From Flavobacterium cauense R2A-7 (lineage in GTDB: Bacteria > Bacteroidota > Bacteroidia > Flavobacteriales > Flavobacteriaceae), in the NCBI RefSeq assembly GCF_000498475.1, contig NZ_AVBI01000018.1, forward strand, positions 1 to 64,000: a stretch of 64,000 nucleotides of DNA. The letters run 5' to 3'. The position numbers and the translations under genes were made by a program. Within the stretch, counting starts at the first letter, position 1. Every line of letters begins with the position of its first letter. This document shows, in pieces, positions 32,309 through 40,890 of the stretch. The notes under the pieces are model-generated. The model was not told the origin of the DNA. It saw only the letters and a program-made list of their open reading frames with translations, and ran no database searches.

Positions 32309-32316
32309 TAAATTTG
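32309..32316 (+). promoter_or_regulatory. -7 box of pheS
   Basis: TAAATTTG matches TAnnTTTG; the leader to the ATG at 32331 is under 10 bases. No TTG stands at -33, which instead is heptad repeat. Confidence 0.6.
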
Positions 32317-32330
32317 CATCCAATTATTGC

Positions 32331-33356
32331 ATGAAGATGATAGACAAGATTAAAGAACATATTGGTGAAGCGCAGGCTTTTACCACCGACAACAAAGATG
32401 CTTTAGAGGTTTTCCGAATCAAGTTTTTAGGAAGCAAAGGCTTGTTGAAAGACCTTTTCGCCGAATTTAAAAACGTACCGAACGATCAGAAAAAAGAATT
32501 CGGTCAGGTAATCAATTTGCTGAAAACCACCGCGGAAGACAAGGTGAAAGCCATTCAGGACGCTTTGGAAAGCAAAGAGGTTTCCGGTGGCATCTATGGC
32601 GATTTAACCCGTCCGGGCGAACCTTTGGTAATCGGGTCGCGTCATCCTATTTCTTTGGTAAAAAATCAAATCGTCGATATTTTCTCGAACATCGGTTTCA
32701 ACGTATCCGAAGGTCCGGAAATCGAAGACGACTGGCATAATTTCACCGCATTGAACCTTCCGGAGTACCATCCGGCGCGTGACATGCAGGACACGTTCTT
32801 CATTCAAACCAATCCGGATGTGTTGTTGCGCACGCACACCTCATCGGTACAGGTGCGCTACATGGAAGGCAACAAACCGCCCATCCGTACGATTTCACCG
32901 GGACGTGTGTTCCGTAACGAAGCCGTTTCATCGCGTTCCCACTGTATTTTCCATCAGGTGGAAGGTTTGTACATTGATCAAAACGTATCGTTTGCCGATT
33001 TAAAACAAACGTTGTTATATTTTACCAAGGAAATGTTCGGAAAATCAAAAATCCGTTTACGTCCGAGTTATTTCCCGTTCACCGAGCCAAGTGCTGAGGT
33101 AGATATCTATTGGGGTTTAAAAACCGAAACCGATTACCGTATCACCAAAGGAACCGGCTGGCTGGAAATCATGGGTTGCGGTATGGTCGATCCGAATGTT
33201 TTGAAAAACTGTGGCATTGATGCCGACAAATACAACGGATTCGCTTTCGGTATGGGTATCGAGCGTATCGCGATGTTGTTGTACCAAATCGGCGATATCC
33301 GAATGTTCTATGAAAACGACGTTCGTTTCCTGGAACAATTCAAATCCAGTATATAA
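32331..33356 (+). CDS. pheS: Phenylalanine-tRNA ligase alpha subunit
   Basis: 341 residues, the usual length. It charges tRNA-Phe together with PheT, which is not in this window. A helical N-terminal tRNA-binding arm (1-90) is followed by the class II catalytic core: GSRHPISLVKNQIVDIF, motif 2 region FRNEAVSSRSHCIFHQVEG and motif 3 GFAFGMGIERIAML. The start at 32331 or the second ATG at 32337 cannot be separated; other flavobacterial proteins begin MIDKI, favouring 32337. The leader is very short. Confidence 0.95.
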   Translation: MKMIDKIKEHIGEAQAFTTDNKDALEVFRIKFLGSKGLLKDLFAEFKNVPNDQKKEFGQVINLLKTTAEDKVKAIQDALESKEVSGGIYGDLTRPGEPLVIGSRHPISLVKNQIVDIFSNIGFNVSEGPEIEDDWHNFTALNLPEYHPARDMQDTFFIQTNPDVLLRTHTSSVQVRYMEGNKPPIRTISPGRVFRNEAVSSRSHCIFHQVEGLYIDQNVSFADLKQTLLYFTKEMFGKSKIRLRPSYFPFTEPSAEVDIYWGLKTETDYRITKGTGWLEIMGCGMVDPNVLKNCGIDADKYNGFAFGMGIERIAMLLYQIGDIRMFYENDVRFLEQFKSSI

Positions 33357-33360
33357 GTAA

Positions 33361-33416
33361 TATTGTCATTTCGACGAAGGAGAAATCTCATTAGCAATGA
33401 GGTTTTTCTTTTTTAG
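33361..33416 (+). terminator. pheS terminator carrying a dispersed Bacteroidetes intergenic element
   Basis: AAATCTCATT (33383-33392) pairs with AATGAGGTTT (33396-33405) over 10 pairs with one wobble, followed by T-rich sequence to 33414. Upstream, TTGTCATTTCGACGAAGGAG (33363-33382) is a string I recognise as recurring between genes in many Bacteroidetes genomes, usually leading into such a hairpin. Confidence 0.75.
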
Positions 33417-33440
33417 GAAAATAATTTTAATTCAAGTTCA

Positions 33441-33848
33441 ATGCAAAAAGATATCATCATCCCCAAAGTAGAAAACGTATACGTAGCCGCCGTTCAGGAA
33501 TGGAACGACGATTTTATGGAAAATTCCTGGTATGCCTATTTGGTAAATGATAACGATACCAAACTGGAAATGGCCATCGTGGTTTCCAGAGCGTACGGAC
33601 AAATTAACGGGGAAGACCGCAAAACCGGAACATTTCGCCATGCTTTTAAAGAAGTGGAACCCAATTCGGCTGTAAAAATCGAATTGCTGGAAAACAATGT
33701 CTTACAGTTAAACAACGAGTTTTTGGTTACGTTTTTTATCGGCGATAAACTATACGATAAAAGCTATGTTTTCAGAGCGAATGCTATTAACGACCGCGCA
33801 ATGACTGATGTACCGGTGATGAACAAACGGGGTGTGTTGATCAAGTAA
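33441..33848 (+). CDS. Conserved protein of unknown function
   Basis: 135 residues without signal or membrane segment. It is beta-rich, with NSWYAYLVNDNDTKLEMAIVV and FLVTFFIGDKLYDKSYVF, and ends with a basic tail. It resembles small cytoplasmic proteins found beside tRNA ligase genes in flavobacteria, but I cannot name it. It follows the pheS terminator by 25 bases. Confidence 0.7.
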   Translation: MQKDIIIPKVENVYVAAVQEWNDDFMENSWYAYLVNDNDTKLEMAIVVSRAYGQINGEDRKTGTFRHAFKEVEPNSAVKIELLENNVLQLNNEFLVTFFIGDKLYDKSYVFRANAINDRAMTDVPVMNKRGVLIK

Positions 33849-33950
33849 TTTTGACAAAACTACAGTTTTACGGGAAGTAAATCACAAAATCACTTCCGGC
33901 TGTTCCTGAAATATTTGCTACTTTAGAGAAATTTTTCAGAATAACAGCGA

Positions 33951-36746
33951 ATGAAAAAAACAGCTTTTCTATGCATAGCGGCTTTGCTTTCAGTAAGTGC
34001 CTTTTCACAAAAAAATAATTTTGCCCAGCACGTCAATCCGTTTATCGGAACGGGCGGTCATGGGCATGCCTTTCCGGGAGCTACCGTGCCTTTCGGAATG
34101 GTGCAACTCTCTCCCGATACCCGCATCGACGGCAGTTGGGACGGTTGTGGCGGTTATCATTATTCGGATAACGTGATTTACGGTTTTTCACATACCCATT
34201 TAAACGGTGTAGGGGTTTCCGATTTCGGCGATATCATGCTGATGCCTACCATGGGCGAACCGTCTTTCGATAACAAAGACTATTCTTCACCATTTTCACA
34301 TACAAATGAAAAAGCATCTGCCGGTTTTTATGCCGTGAAACTGGATAAACACAACATCGATGTCCGTTTGACGACCTCAACCCGAGTGGGTTTTCATGAA
34401 TATACCTTCAACAAAAACGGTATTGCCAACATAATCCTCGATTTAAACCATCGCGACAAATTATTGCAGGGAGAAGTGAAAATTATCGACAGTAAAACCA
34501 TCGAAATTCTGCGAAGAAGCGAAGCCTGGGCGCGCGACCAATACGTTTTCGCCCGAATCGAATTCAATGTTCCGATGCAGATTACCAAATCAAAAGTCAC
34601 AGGCAGTTCCTTAGCCGGTGTTTATTCCGGAACCGAAGTAGCAATTAGTTTTTCCAAAGCGGTTAAAAAAGGGGAAAAGATTTTAGTGAAAGTAGCCTTG
34701 TCACCAACAGGTTATGAAGGTGCAAAATTGAACATGAGCGAAATCAAACACTGGGATTTCGAAAAAGTAAAAAAAGACGCTGAAACACTTTGGAACAAAG
34801 AATTGTCTAAAATTGAAGTGACTTCAACGGATAATGAGAAACAGACCATTTTTTATACAGCACTCTATCATACAATGATGCAGCCCAATATTGCCGAAGA
34901 TCTGGACGGCAAATACCGAGGCCGTGACAATAAAATTCATGTGGCCGATACTTTTGATTATTACACCGTGTTCTCGCTTTGGGATACGTTCCGTGGCGCA
35001 CATCCGTTGTATACGTTAATCGACAAAAAAAGAACCGCAGATTATATCAACACGTTCCTCAAACAATACGAACAGGGCGGAAGATTGCCGGTTTGGGAAT
35101 TGGCGTCCAATGAAACGGATTGCATGATTGGATATCATTCGGTTTCGGTAATCGCGGATGCGATGGCTAAGAGAATCAAAGGATTCGATTATGAAAAAGC
35201 ATTTGAAGCGGCGAAACATTCGGCCATGCTGGATCACTTGGGACTGGAAGCCTACAAGGAAAACGGTTTTATTTCGATTGATGACGAACACGAAAGTGTT
35301 TCCAAAACGCTGGAATATGCCTACGACGACTGGTGTATCGCGCAAATGGCGCAAATACTGAATAAAACGGAAGACTATCTGTATTTCATGAAACGTTCGC
35401 AAAGCTGGAAAAACCTTTTTGATGCCGAAACAGGATTCATGCGCCCGAAGAAAAACGGCGGATGGGACAAACCTTTCGACCCAAGAGAGGTGAACAATAA
35501 TTTTACCGAAGGCAATTCATGGCAGTATTCGTTTTTTGTACCGCAGGACATTTCGGGTATGATTGATGCGTATGGCGGCGCGGCTAAATTCGAAGCCAAA
35601 CTGGACGAGATGTTCACAGCGCCTTCTGCCACTACCGGTCGCGAACAGGTGGATATTACCGGATTGATCGGACAATATGCACACGGAAACGAGCCAAGCC
35701 ATCACATGGCGTACTTGTATAATTACATCGGGAAATATGAAAAAACCAATGCCAAAATAAAATACATTCTGGATACTTTCTACAAAAACACTCCGGACGG
35801 TTTGATTGGTAATGAAGACTGTGGACAGATGAGCGCTTGGTATGTATTGAGTTCCATGGGGATTTACGCGGTGACTCCGGGTAATGGTCATTATACCACG
35901 ACTACGCCTTATTTCAACAAAATAAAAGTCAAACTTGACAATAATCAATCAAAAACTATTGTAAAAGGTGAACCAAGAAACCTTTTTTTAAGTTCCGATT
36001 TAAAAACGGAGTTCAACGTTATAAAAACTACGAAAGGGGCACCGATTGTCACTGTTCCGGTAATAGAGGCGCCGAGCAAGACATTTAAAGAAAAAATAAC
36101 CATTGCGATGCGTGCTGCCGAAGGCGATGTCATTTTTTATTCCGTGGACAATACTAAAGAACTAAAGAAATATGTGCAGCCTTTCGAAATCGATAAAACC
36201 AGCACACTATTTGCCTATGCTATGAATGGGGATGGCGTGAACAGCAATACGATTTCGGCGACATTTTTCAAAAAGCCAAACCATTTCACAATTGTCATTC
36301 AATCAAAATACACACCGCAATACCATGCCGGCGGTCCGGAAGGTTTAATCGATGGGGTTTTAGGTAACGAAAATTGGCGAAAAGGCGACTGGCAAGGCTA
36401 TCAGGGACAAGATTTTGAAGCAGTGATCGATTTGAAGCAAGAACAAAGTATTTCTCAGATTTCCGCACGGTTTCTGCAGGATACGCGCGCCTGGATCCTG
36501 ATGCCCACTAAAGTGGAGTATTACGTTTCCAATGATAATGTGAATTTCCAATTGGCGGCAACGGTAAACAATACGTTGGACGCAAAAGAGTACGATACTA
36601 AAATTATCGCTTTCGACGGGAAAATTAATGAAAGAAAGGCGCGTTACGTGAAAGTGAAAGCCTATAGCTTCGGAAAGTTGCCGGAATGGCATCAGGGTGC
36701 CGGTTATGATGCGTACATATTTATTGATGAAATTACCGTAAAGTAA
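33951..36746 (+). CDS. GH92 alpha-mannosidase with C-terminal carbohydrate-binding modules
   Basis: 931 residues. The signal peptide ends near SAFSQ. Residues of about 25-690 are a GH92 enzyme (FIGTGGHGHAFPGATVPFG at the start, WDTFRGAHPLYTLI, GNEPSHHMAYLYN and NEDCGQMSAWYV in the catalytic region), a Ca-dependent exo-acting mannosidase that removes mannose from glycans. After it comes a chitobiase C-terminal-like sandwich (about 700-775) and an F5/8 type C (discoidin) sugar-binding domain to the end (about 780-931). No T9SS sorting tail is seen. It stands alone, not in a sus-type locus. Confidence 0.9.
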   Translation: MKKTAFLCIAALLSVSAFSQKNNFAQHVNPFIGTGGHGHAFPGATVPFGMVQLSPDTRIDGSWDGCGGYHYSDNVIYGFSHTHLNGVGVSDFGDIMLMPTMGEPSFDNKDYSSPFSHTNEKASAGFYAVKLDKHNIDVRLTTSTRVGFHEYTFNKNGIANIILDLNHRDKLLQGEVKIIDSKTIEILRRSEAWARDQYVFARIEFNVPMQITKSKVTGSSLAGVYSGTEVAISFSKAVKKGEKILVKVALSPTGYEGAKLNMSEIKHWDFEKVKKDAETLWNKELSKIEVTSTDNEKQTIFYTALYHTMMQPNIAEDLDGKYRGRDNKIHVADTFDYYTVFSLWDTFRGAHPLYTLIDKKRTADYINTFLKQYEQGGRLPVWELASNETDCMIGYHSVSVIADAMAKRIKGFDYEKAFEAAKHSAMLDHLGLEAYKENGFISIDDEHESVSKTLEYAYDDWCIAQMAQILNKTEDYLYFMKRSQSWKNLFDAETGFMRPKKNGGWDKPFDPREVNNNFTEGNSWQYSFFVPQDISGMIDAYGGAAKFEAKLDEMFTAPSATTGREQVDITGLIGQYAHGNEPSHHMAYLYNYIGKYEKTNAKIKYILDTFYKNTPDGLIGNEDCGQMSAWYVLSSMGIYAVTPGNGHYTTTTPYFNKIKVKLDNNQSKTIVKGEPRNLFLSSDLKTEFNVIKTTKGAPIVTVPVIEAPSKTFKEKITIAMRAAEGDVIFYSVDNTKELKKYVQPFEIDKTSTLFAYAMNGDGVNSNTISATFFKKPNHFTIVIQSKYTPQYHAGGPEGLIDGVLGNENWRKGDWQGYQGQDFEAVIDLKQEQSISQISARFLQDTRAWILMPTKVEYYVSNDNVNFQLAATVNNTLDAKEYDTKIIAFDGKINERKARYVKVKAYSFGKLPEWHQGAGYDAYIFIDEITVK

Positions 36747-36760
36747 TATCGGTTCATACC

Positions 36761-36799
36761 AAAAAAGGCACGAAAATTTAAAACTTTCGTGCCTTTTTT
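36761..36799. terminator. Bidirectional terminator between the GH92 and TerC genes
   Basis: A perfect 15-pair stem, 36761-36775 with 36785-36799 (core GGCACGAAA/TTTCGTGCC), has A and T runs at its ends, between convergent genes. Confidence 0.9.
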
Positions 36800-36815
36800 G
36801 ATTTATTGGGGATGA

Positions 36816-37790
36816 TTACTCTTTAACCGGAAACAGTAACGAGGCAATTACCGAAAGCAACAATACGCTACCTACAATCGTCAGTGACATCGGTGATGAA
36901 ATATGATAGAACGGGGCGATAATCATCTTTATCCCGATAAAAGCCAAAATAACGGCTAATCCGTACTTTAAACGGCTGAACATATACATGAAGTTTGCCA
37001 ATAGAAAATACAGCGCTCTAAGGCCTAAAATTGCAAAAATGTTGGAGGTGTAAAGGATAAACGGATCATTAGGGGCAATCGCAAAAATCGCCGGGATACT
37101 GTCGACTGCGAAAATCAAGTCGGTAAATTCGATTACGGCTACCACAACCAATAGCGGTGTCGCCATTTTTACGCCGTTTTCAATGGTGAAAAATTTATCG
37201 CCGTCGTAGTTTTCACTTACCTTGAAAAAACGATGTACCAAACGGGCTCCGGGACTTTTGGTAAAATCTTTATCGCCTTCGTCAGATTCGGAAAACCACG
37301 ATTTTATACCGGCAAAAATCAGGAAAAGCCCGAAAACGGAAAGAATTACATTGATTTTTACCAATTGACCGAAAATGTCGGTTTCCGGAAGATAGGTCAT
37401 GTTAATCAGTTCCACACCGGTGAAAATGAAGATTGCACGGAACACTAACGCACCGATAATCCCCCAAAACAATACTTTGTGATGGAGTTCTTTTGCGACA
37501 TTGAAAAACCCGAAAACCAAAATGAAAACGAAAAGGTTGTCGACTGAAAGTGCTTTTTCAATCCAATAGGCGGATTGAAACTGCGCAAATTTTTCCACTC
37601 CCATGTAATAGTAAATAACCCCACTGAATCCCATGGCCAGTGAAATCCATAATACGGACCACATGAGTGCTTCGCGGTTGGAAACTACGTGGGTGTTTTT
37701 ATTGAAAACGCCCAAATCCAATAAAAGCATGGCAAGAATTACAATGGTAAATGCGGTTAGAATCCCAGGGTGGTTGATTAAATTATCCAT
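36816..37790 (-). CDS. TerC/Alx-family membrane protein
   Basis: 324 residues with about nine membrane segments. The family signature is clear: AYWIEKALSVDNLFVFILVFGFF with its conserved Asn-Asp pair, and FTDLIFAVDSIPAIFAI with Asp-Ser-Ile-Pro, both in membrane segments. TerC-family proteins export Mn2+ or other metals and some load Mn onto secreted enzymes. The short gap upstream shows no Mn riboswitch. It is a single minus-strand gene next to gpsA. Confidence 0.9.
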   Translation of the reverse strand: MDNLINHPGILTAFTIVILAMLLLDLGVFNKNTHVVSNREALMWSVLWISLAMGFSGVIYYYMGVEKFAQFQSAYWIEKALSVDNLFVFILVFGFFNVAKELHHKVLFWGIIGALVFRAIFIFTGVELINMTYLPETDIFGQLVKINVILSVFGLFLIFAGIKSWFSESDEGDKDFTKSPGARLVHRFFKVSENYDGDKFFTIENGVKMATPLLVVVAVIEFTDLIFAVDSIPAIFAIAPNDPFILYTSNIFAILGLRALYFLLANFMYMFSRLKYGLAVILAFIGIKMIIAPFYHISSPMSLTIVGSVLLLSVIASLLFPVKE

Positions 37791-37845
37791 TTCGTTTGCA
37801 GATTTATTCTGTGAAAATTAGTTGAAAACAAGAGTCGGAGGGAAA

Positions 37846-38841
37846 CTAATCCAGTTTGTCGGTTAATTTCTTAAATACTTTTTTGGGTTCTTTACCTTCG
37901 TATAAGATGTCGTAAACCGCATCAATTATTGGGGTTTTGGCTTTGTATTCTTCATTTAGTTTATGAGCACTTTTGGTAGCATAATAGCCTTCCGCCACCA
38001 TACTCATTTCCATTTGAGCTGATTTTACCGTATAGCCTTTCCCAATCATATTTCCGAACATTCGATTACGGGAAAAAATGGAATAACCGGTTACCAATAA
38101 GTCACCTAAATAGGCTGAATCGTTAATGTTACGCTTCATTTTGTGGACTTTCTTGATGTATTTTTTCATCTCGCGGATGGCGTTACTCATCAATAAGGCC
38201 TGGAAATTGTCACCATAGCCCAAACCATGCGCAATTCCGGCTGCAATGGAATAGATGTTTTTTAACATCGCGGCATATTCCGTTCCGATAATATCATCGG
38301 AGGTTTTGGTTTTGATGTAATGACTGTTCAGGTTTTTAGCCATGGTTTTCGCTTTCTCATCGTCACCACACGCAATGGTAAGGTAGGAAAGACGTTCCAG
38401 CGCCACTTCTTCCGCGTGACATGGACCGGTAATTACACCAATATTGTCATAAGGAATGTGGTAGGTTTTATGGAAATGTTCTCCCACAATCAAACTGGTT
38501 TCGGGAACAATCCCTTTAATGGCTGAAAAAATTACTTTTCCTTCCAGACTTACGGTTAAATTTTCCAGTTCACCCTTCAAAAACGCGGAAGGAATGGCAA
38601 AAATGACATAATCTGCATAAGCCACCGCTTCGTTTATGTTGCTTGTAAGTTTTAGTTTATTGGTATCGAACTCAACTGAACTCAGGTAATTAGGGTTGTG
38701 TCGGTTGATTTTTATATGCTCAATGGCGTAGGTATTTCGCATGTACCACGCGATTTCCGGAAGGTTTACGCAAAGCATTTTTGCAATTGCTGTTGCCCAG
38801 CTTCCGCCGCCAATTACCGCAAATTTTGGGGTGTTACTCAT
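37846..38841 (-). CDS. gpsA: NAD(P)H-dependent glycerol-3-phosphate dehydrogenase
   Basis: 331 residues from the ATG at 38839-38841 (MSNTPKFAVIGGG), where the Rossmann fold begins; an earlier in-frame ATG would add 12 residues before it. The dinucleotide motif VIGGGSWATAIAKML, then the ITGPCHAEEVALE loop and TEYAAMLKNIYSIAAGIAHGLGYGDN with the catalytic Lys are in place. It makes sn-glycerol 3-phosphate for phospholipid synthesis. A gene-free gap of about 470 bases follows upstream. Confidence 0.93.
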   Translation of the reverse strand: MSNTPKFAVIGGGSWATAIAKMLCVNLPEIAWYMRNTYAIEHIKINRHNPNYLSSVEFDTNKLKLTSNINEAVAYADYVIFAIPSAFLKGELENLTVSLEGKVIFSAIKGIVPETSLIVGEHFHKTYHIPYDNIGVITGPCHAEEVALERLSYLTIACGDDEKAKTMAKNLNSHYIKTKTSDDIIGTEYAAMLKNIYSIAAGIAHGLGYGDNFQALLMSNAIREMKKYIKKVHKMKRNINDSAYLGDLLVTGYSIFSRNRMFGNMIGKGYTVKSAQMEMSMVAEGYYATKSAHKLNEEYKAKTPIIDAVYDILYEGKEPKKVFKKLTDKLD

Positions 38842-39230
38842 CTTGATTATCAAATTTGTAACTTCAAAAGTACTCAAATTTGATGAAAGTCAAAAATGAC
38901 GTTTTGTTTTTGGAGATTTCTGTTGGAATCATTTTTTAATCCGAAAATTTGCCTAACATGGCTTTGTTGCTGGGAAATTTTTGAAATACGTGACGCTTTT
39001 CCATTGTTGTTTTTGCGTTTGATTGGCAAACCGCTTTTTAAATTTAACATTAGATTATGATTTGACAAGGCAATGAATCGTTTTTACCGCCGTTATTGAT
39101 AAAGTTGTTTGCAACTGCCGATTTGGTTTCAAGAGAATAATGATCTTTTTAAAACGTAATTGCGGCAAACATCAGTAAGAAAATCGATTTGAAGTTAGGT
39201 TAGAATTAGTTAATATTTTTGTTTTTGGTG
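38842..39230. other. Gene-free gap upstream of gpsA
   Basis: About 390 bases without a convincing gene. A 64-codon minus-strand frame (38874-39068) is Asn/Lys/Gln-rich and lacks a start context, so I leave it out. The sequence is AT-rich. Its far end holds a possible promoter (39189-39221), described next. Confidence 0.45.
39189..39221 (+). promoter_or_regulatory. Possible upstream promoter of the NHL-repeat gene
   Basis: TTG (39189-39191) and TATTTTTG (39214-39221) are 22 bases apart, within the Bacteroidetes range. A start near 39228 would transcribe directly into the hairpin at 39231. Confidence 0.45.
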
Positions 39231-39276
39231 AGAAAGGCGCTTTAGGAATTTATTTCGAAGCGCCTTTCGTTTTTTT
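39231..39276 (+). terminator. Hairpin with T run between two promoter boxes (terminator or attenuator)
   Basis: GAAAGGCGCTT (39232-39242) pairs with AAGCGCCTTTC (39258-39268) around a 15-base loop, then GTTTTTTT. No plus-strand gene lies upstream within 2 kb. Confidence 0.7.
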
Positions 39277-39280
39277 AACT

Positions 39281-39288
39281 TATTTTTG
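39281..39288 (+). promoter_or_regulatory. -7 box of the NHL-repeat gene
   Basis: TATTTTTG matches TAnnTTTG and leaves a leader of about 14-20 bases to the ATG at 39309. It lies just after the hairpin. Confidence 0.5.
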
Positions 39289-39308
39289 CTGAGCGATTTA
39301 TAACAGGA

Positions 39309-40856
39309 ATGAAGGCGATTTTAAAAGTTTACGTTTGTTTTTTTACCGTGTTTTCGTTGTATGGGCAAGCGCCTCAAATTTCCTATGGGACACCCAATAC
39401 CTTTCCCGTTAATCAAGCGATTGTGCCCTTGCTTCCAGTCAATTCGGGTGGGGCGGTTCCCAATCAGCCATTGGTTTCGACTTTCGCCGGTTCGGGAGCA
39501 ATTGCGTCAAATGATGCGATAGGTACCGCAGCAGGGTTTAATTACCCGACAGTAGTGGTTATGGATCATTTCAATAATTTGATAGTGGTCGACCGAAGCA
39601 ATCATAAAATCCGAAAAATAACACCCGACGGAACGGTTACCACAATAGCCGGAACCGGAGCAATCGGCGCTCTTGACGGACCAGGGCTTACAGCTACTTT
39701 CCGTTATCCCGATGGTGCAGCAGTAGATTCTCAGGGAAATATTTTTATCTCCGATCAAAGCAATCATAAAATAAGGAAGATTGACATCAATGGTGTGGTT
39801 TCCACTTTTGCGGGTTCCGGTGTTGCCGGTTTTTTAGATGCAACAGGAACAGCCGCTAAATTTTATTATCCTGCCGGAATGGCCATAGATACTAACGATA
39901 ATTTATATGTAGCCGATTACAGCAACCACAGGATCCGAAAAATAACATCGGGCGGAGTGGTAAGCACTTATGCCGGACTAGCGAGTGCCGGCGCTACCGA
40001 CGGAAATTTGACTGTTGCAAAATTCAACGGACCCACCGGCGTGGGAGTTGATACCGATGGAAATGTTTTCGTGGCGGATTACTACAATCAAAAAATCCGA
40101 AAAATTTCTGTTTCAGGCGATGTTTCTACCGTAGCGGGAACCGGAAGTGCCGGTGCAGCAGACGGACTGTCAACAATGGCTTCTTTTAATTATCCGGCAA
40201 TTGTGGCGGTAGATTCGAATAACAATCTGTTCATTACGGATGAAGGAAACAATAAAATCCGAAAAGTAAATGTATCTGGTGACGTAAGTACTTTTGCGGG
40301 TTCAGGAACTGTTGGTTCTGCGGATGCTGAAACTTCATCCGCAACGTTTAACAGTCCGACGGGGGTTTGTGTTGCTAATGGAGGAATTGTTTATGTTGCC
40401 GATTATGCCAACCATAAAATCCGAAAAATAACCACTTACGGCTATAGTGTTATACCTGCATTACCTGACGGATTGGCCCTGAATCCTGTTACCGGTGAAA
40501 TTTCGGGAACACCAACACAGGTAGCCTTAATGACCGATTATACCATTACTGCGACCAATGCCTCCGGCAGCAGCTCGTTTGTTGTGAGCATTGAAGTAGG
40601 AACCTTGGGAGCAGAAGCGTTTACTTTAAATCGACTAATTGTTTATCCCAATCCGGTTAACGATAAACTCTATGTTACGACCGGCGTTAACGTGACCAAG
40701 ATTTCTGTTTTTAATGCTTTAGGACAGAAAATACAAGAATTTGATTCTGAAGCGGCAACACATTCACTGGACTTTCATGCTTTTTCAAAAGGTACTTATT
40801 TGCTGAAAATAGAAACAGTATCGGGAATAAAAGAAATTCTCATTATAAAACAATAA
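39309..40856 (+). CDS. Secreted NHL-repeat protein, T9SS cargo
   Basis: 515 residues. The signal peptide ends near SLYGQ. Six NHL-type repeats cover about 55-380, each with the phrase NHKIRKI or a close variant followed by an AG(S/T)G turn, which should form a six-bladed propeller. A short Ig-like segment (LPDGLALNPVTGEISGTPT) precedes a C-terminal T9SS type A sorting domain (about 440-515: LIVYPNPVNDKLYV to LLKIETVSG), so it is secreted and probably cell-surface bound. Ligand unknown. It ends at a strong shared terminator. Confidence 0.88.
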   Translation: MKAILKVYVCFFTVFSLYGQAPQISYGTPNTFPVNQAIVPLLPVNSGGAVPNQPLVSTFAGSGAIASNDAIGTAAGFNYPTVVVMDHFNNLIVVDRSNHKIRKITPDGTVTTIAGTGAIGALDGPGLTATFRYPDGAAVDSQGNIFISDQSNHKIRKIDINGVVSTFAGSGVAGFLDATGTAAKFYYPAGMAIDTNDNLYVADYSNHRIRKITSGGVVSTYAGLASAGATDGNLTVAKFNGPTGVGVDTDGNVFVADYYNQKIRKISVSGDVSTVAGTGSAGAADGLSTMASFNYPAIVAVDSNNNLFITDEGNNKIRKVNVSGDVSTFAGSGTVGSADAETSSATFNSPTGVCVANGGIVYVADYANHKIRKITTYGYSVIPALPDGLALNPVTGEISGTPTQVALMTDYTITATNASGSSSFVVSIEVGTLGAEAFTLNRLIVYPNPVNDKLYVTTGVNVTKISVFNALGQKIQEFDSEAATHSLDFHAFSKGTYLLKIETVSGIKEILIIKQ

Positions 40857-40890
40857 CAGAAAACGCTCCAAATCGGAGCGTTTTCTGTTA
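40854..40890. terminator. Bidirectional terminator
   Basis: A perfect 16-pair stem (40854-40869 with 40875-40890; core AAAACGCTCC/GGAGCGTTTT) and a 5-base loop. The plus-strand stop codon at 40854-40856 forms the base of the stem. Confidence 0.9.

Noticed and set aside
35517..35948. 143-codon frame opposite the GH92 gene
   Set aside because: Antisense shadow of a certain gene with no recognisable feature.
36816..37845. Mn riboswitch (yybP-ykoY) before the TerC-family gene
   Set aside because: The gap to gpsA is only about 55 bases and shows no such fold.
38874..39068. 64-codon minus-strand frame upstream of gpsA
   Set aside because: Low-complexity Asn/Lys/Gln-rich, no start context and no known family; coding not supported.
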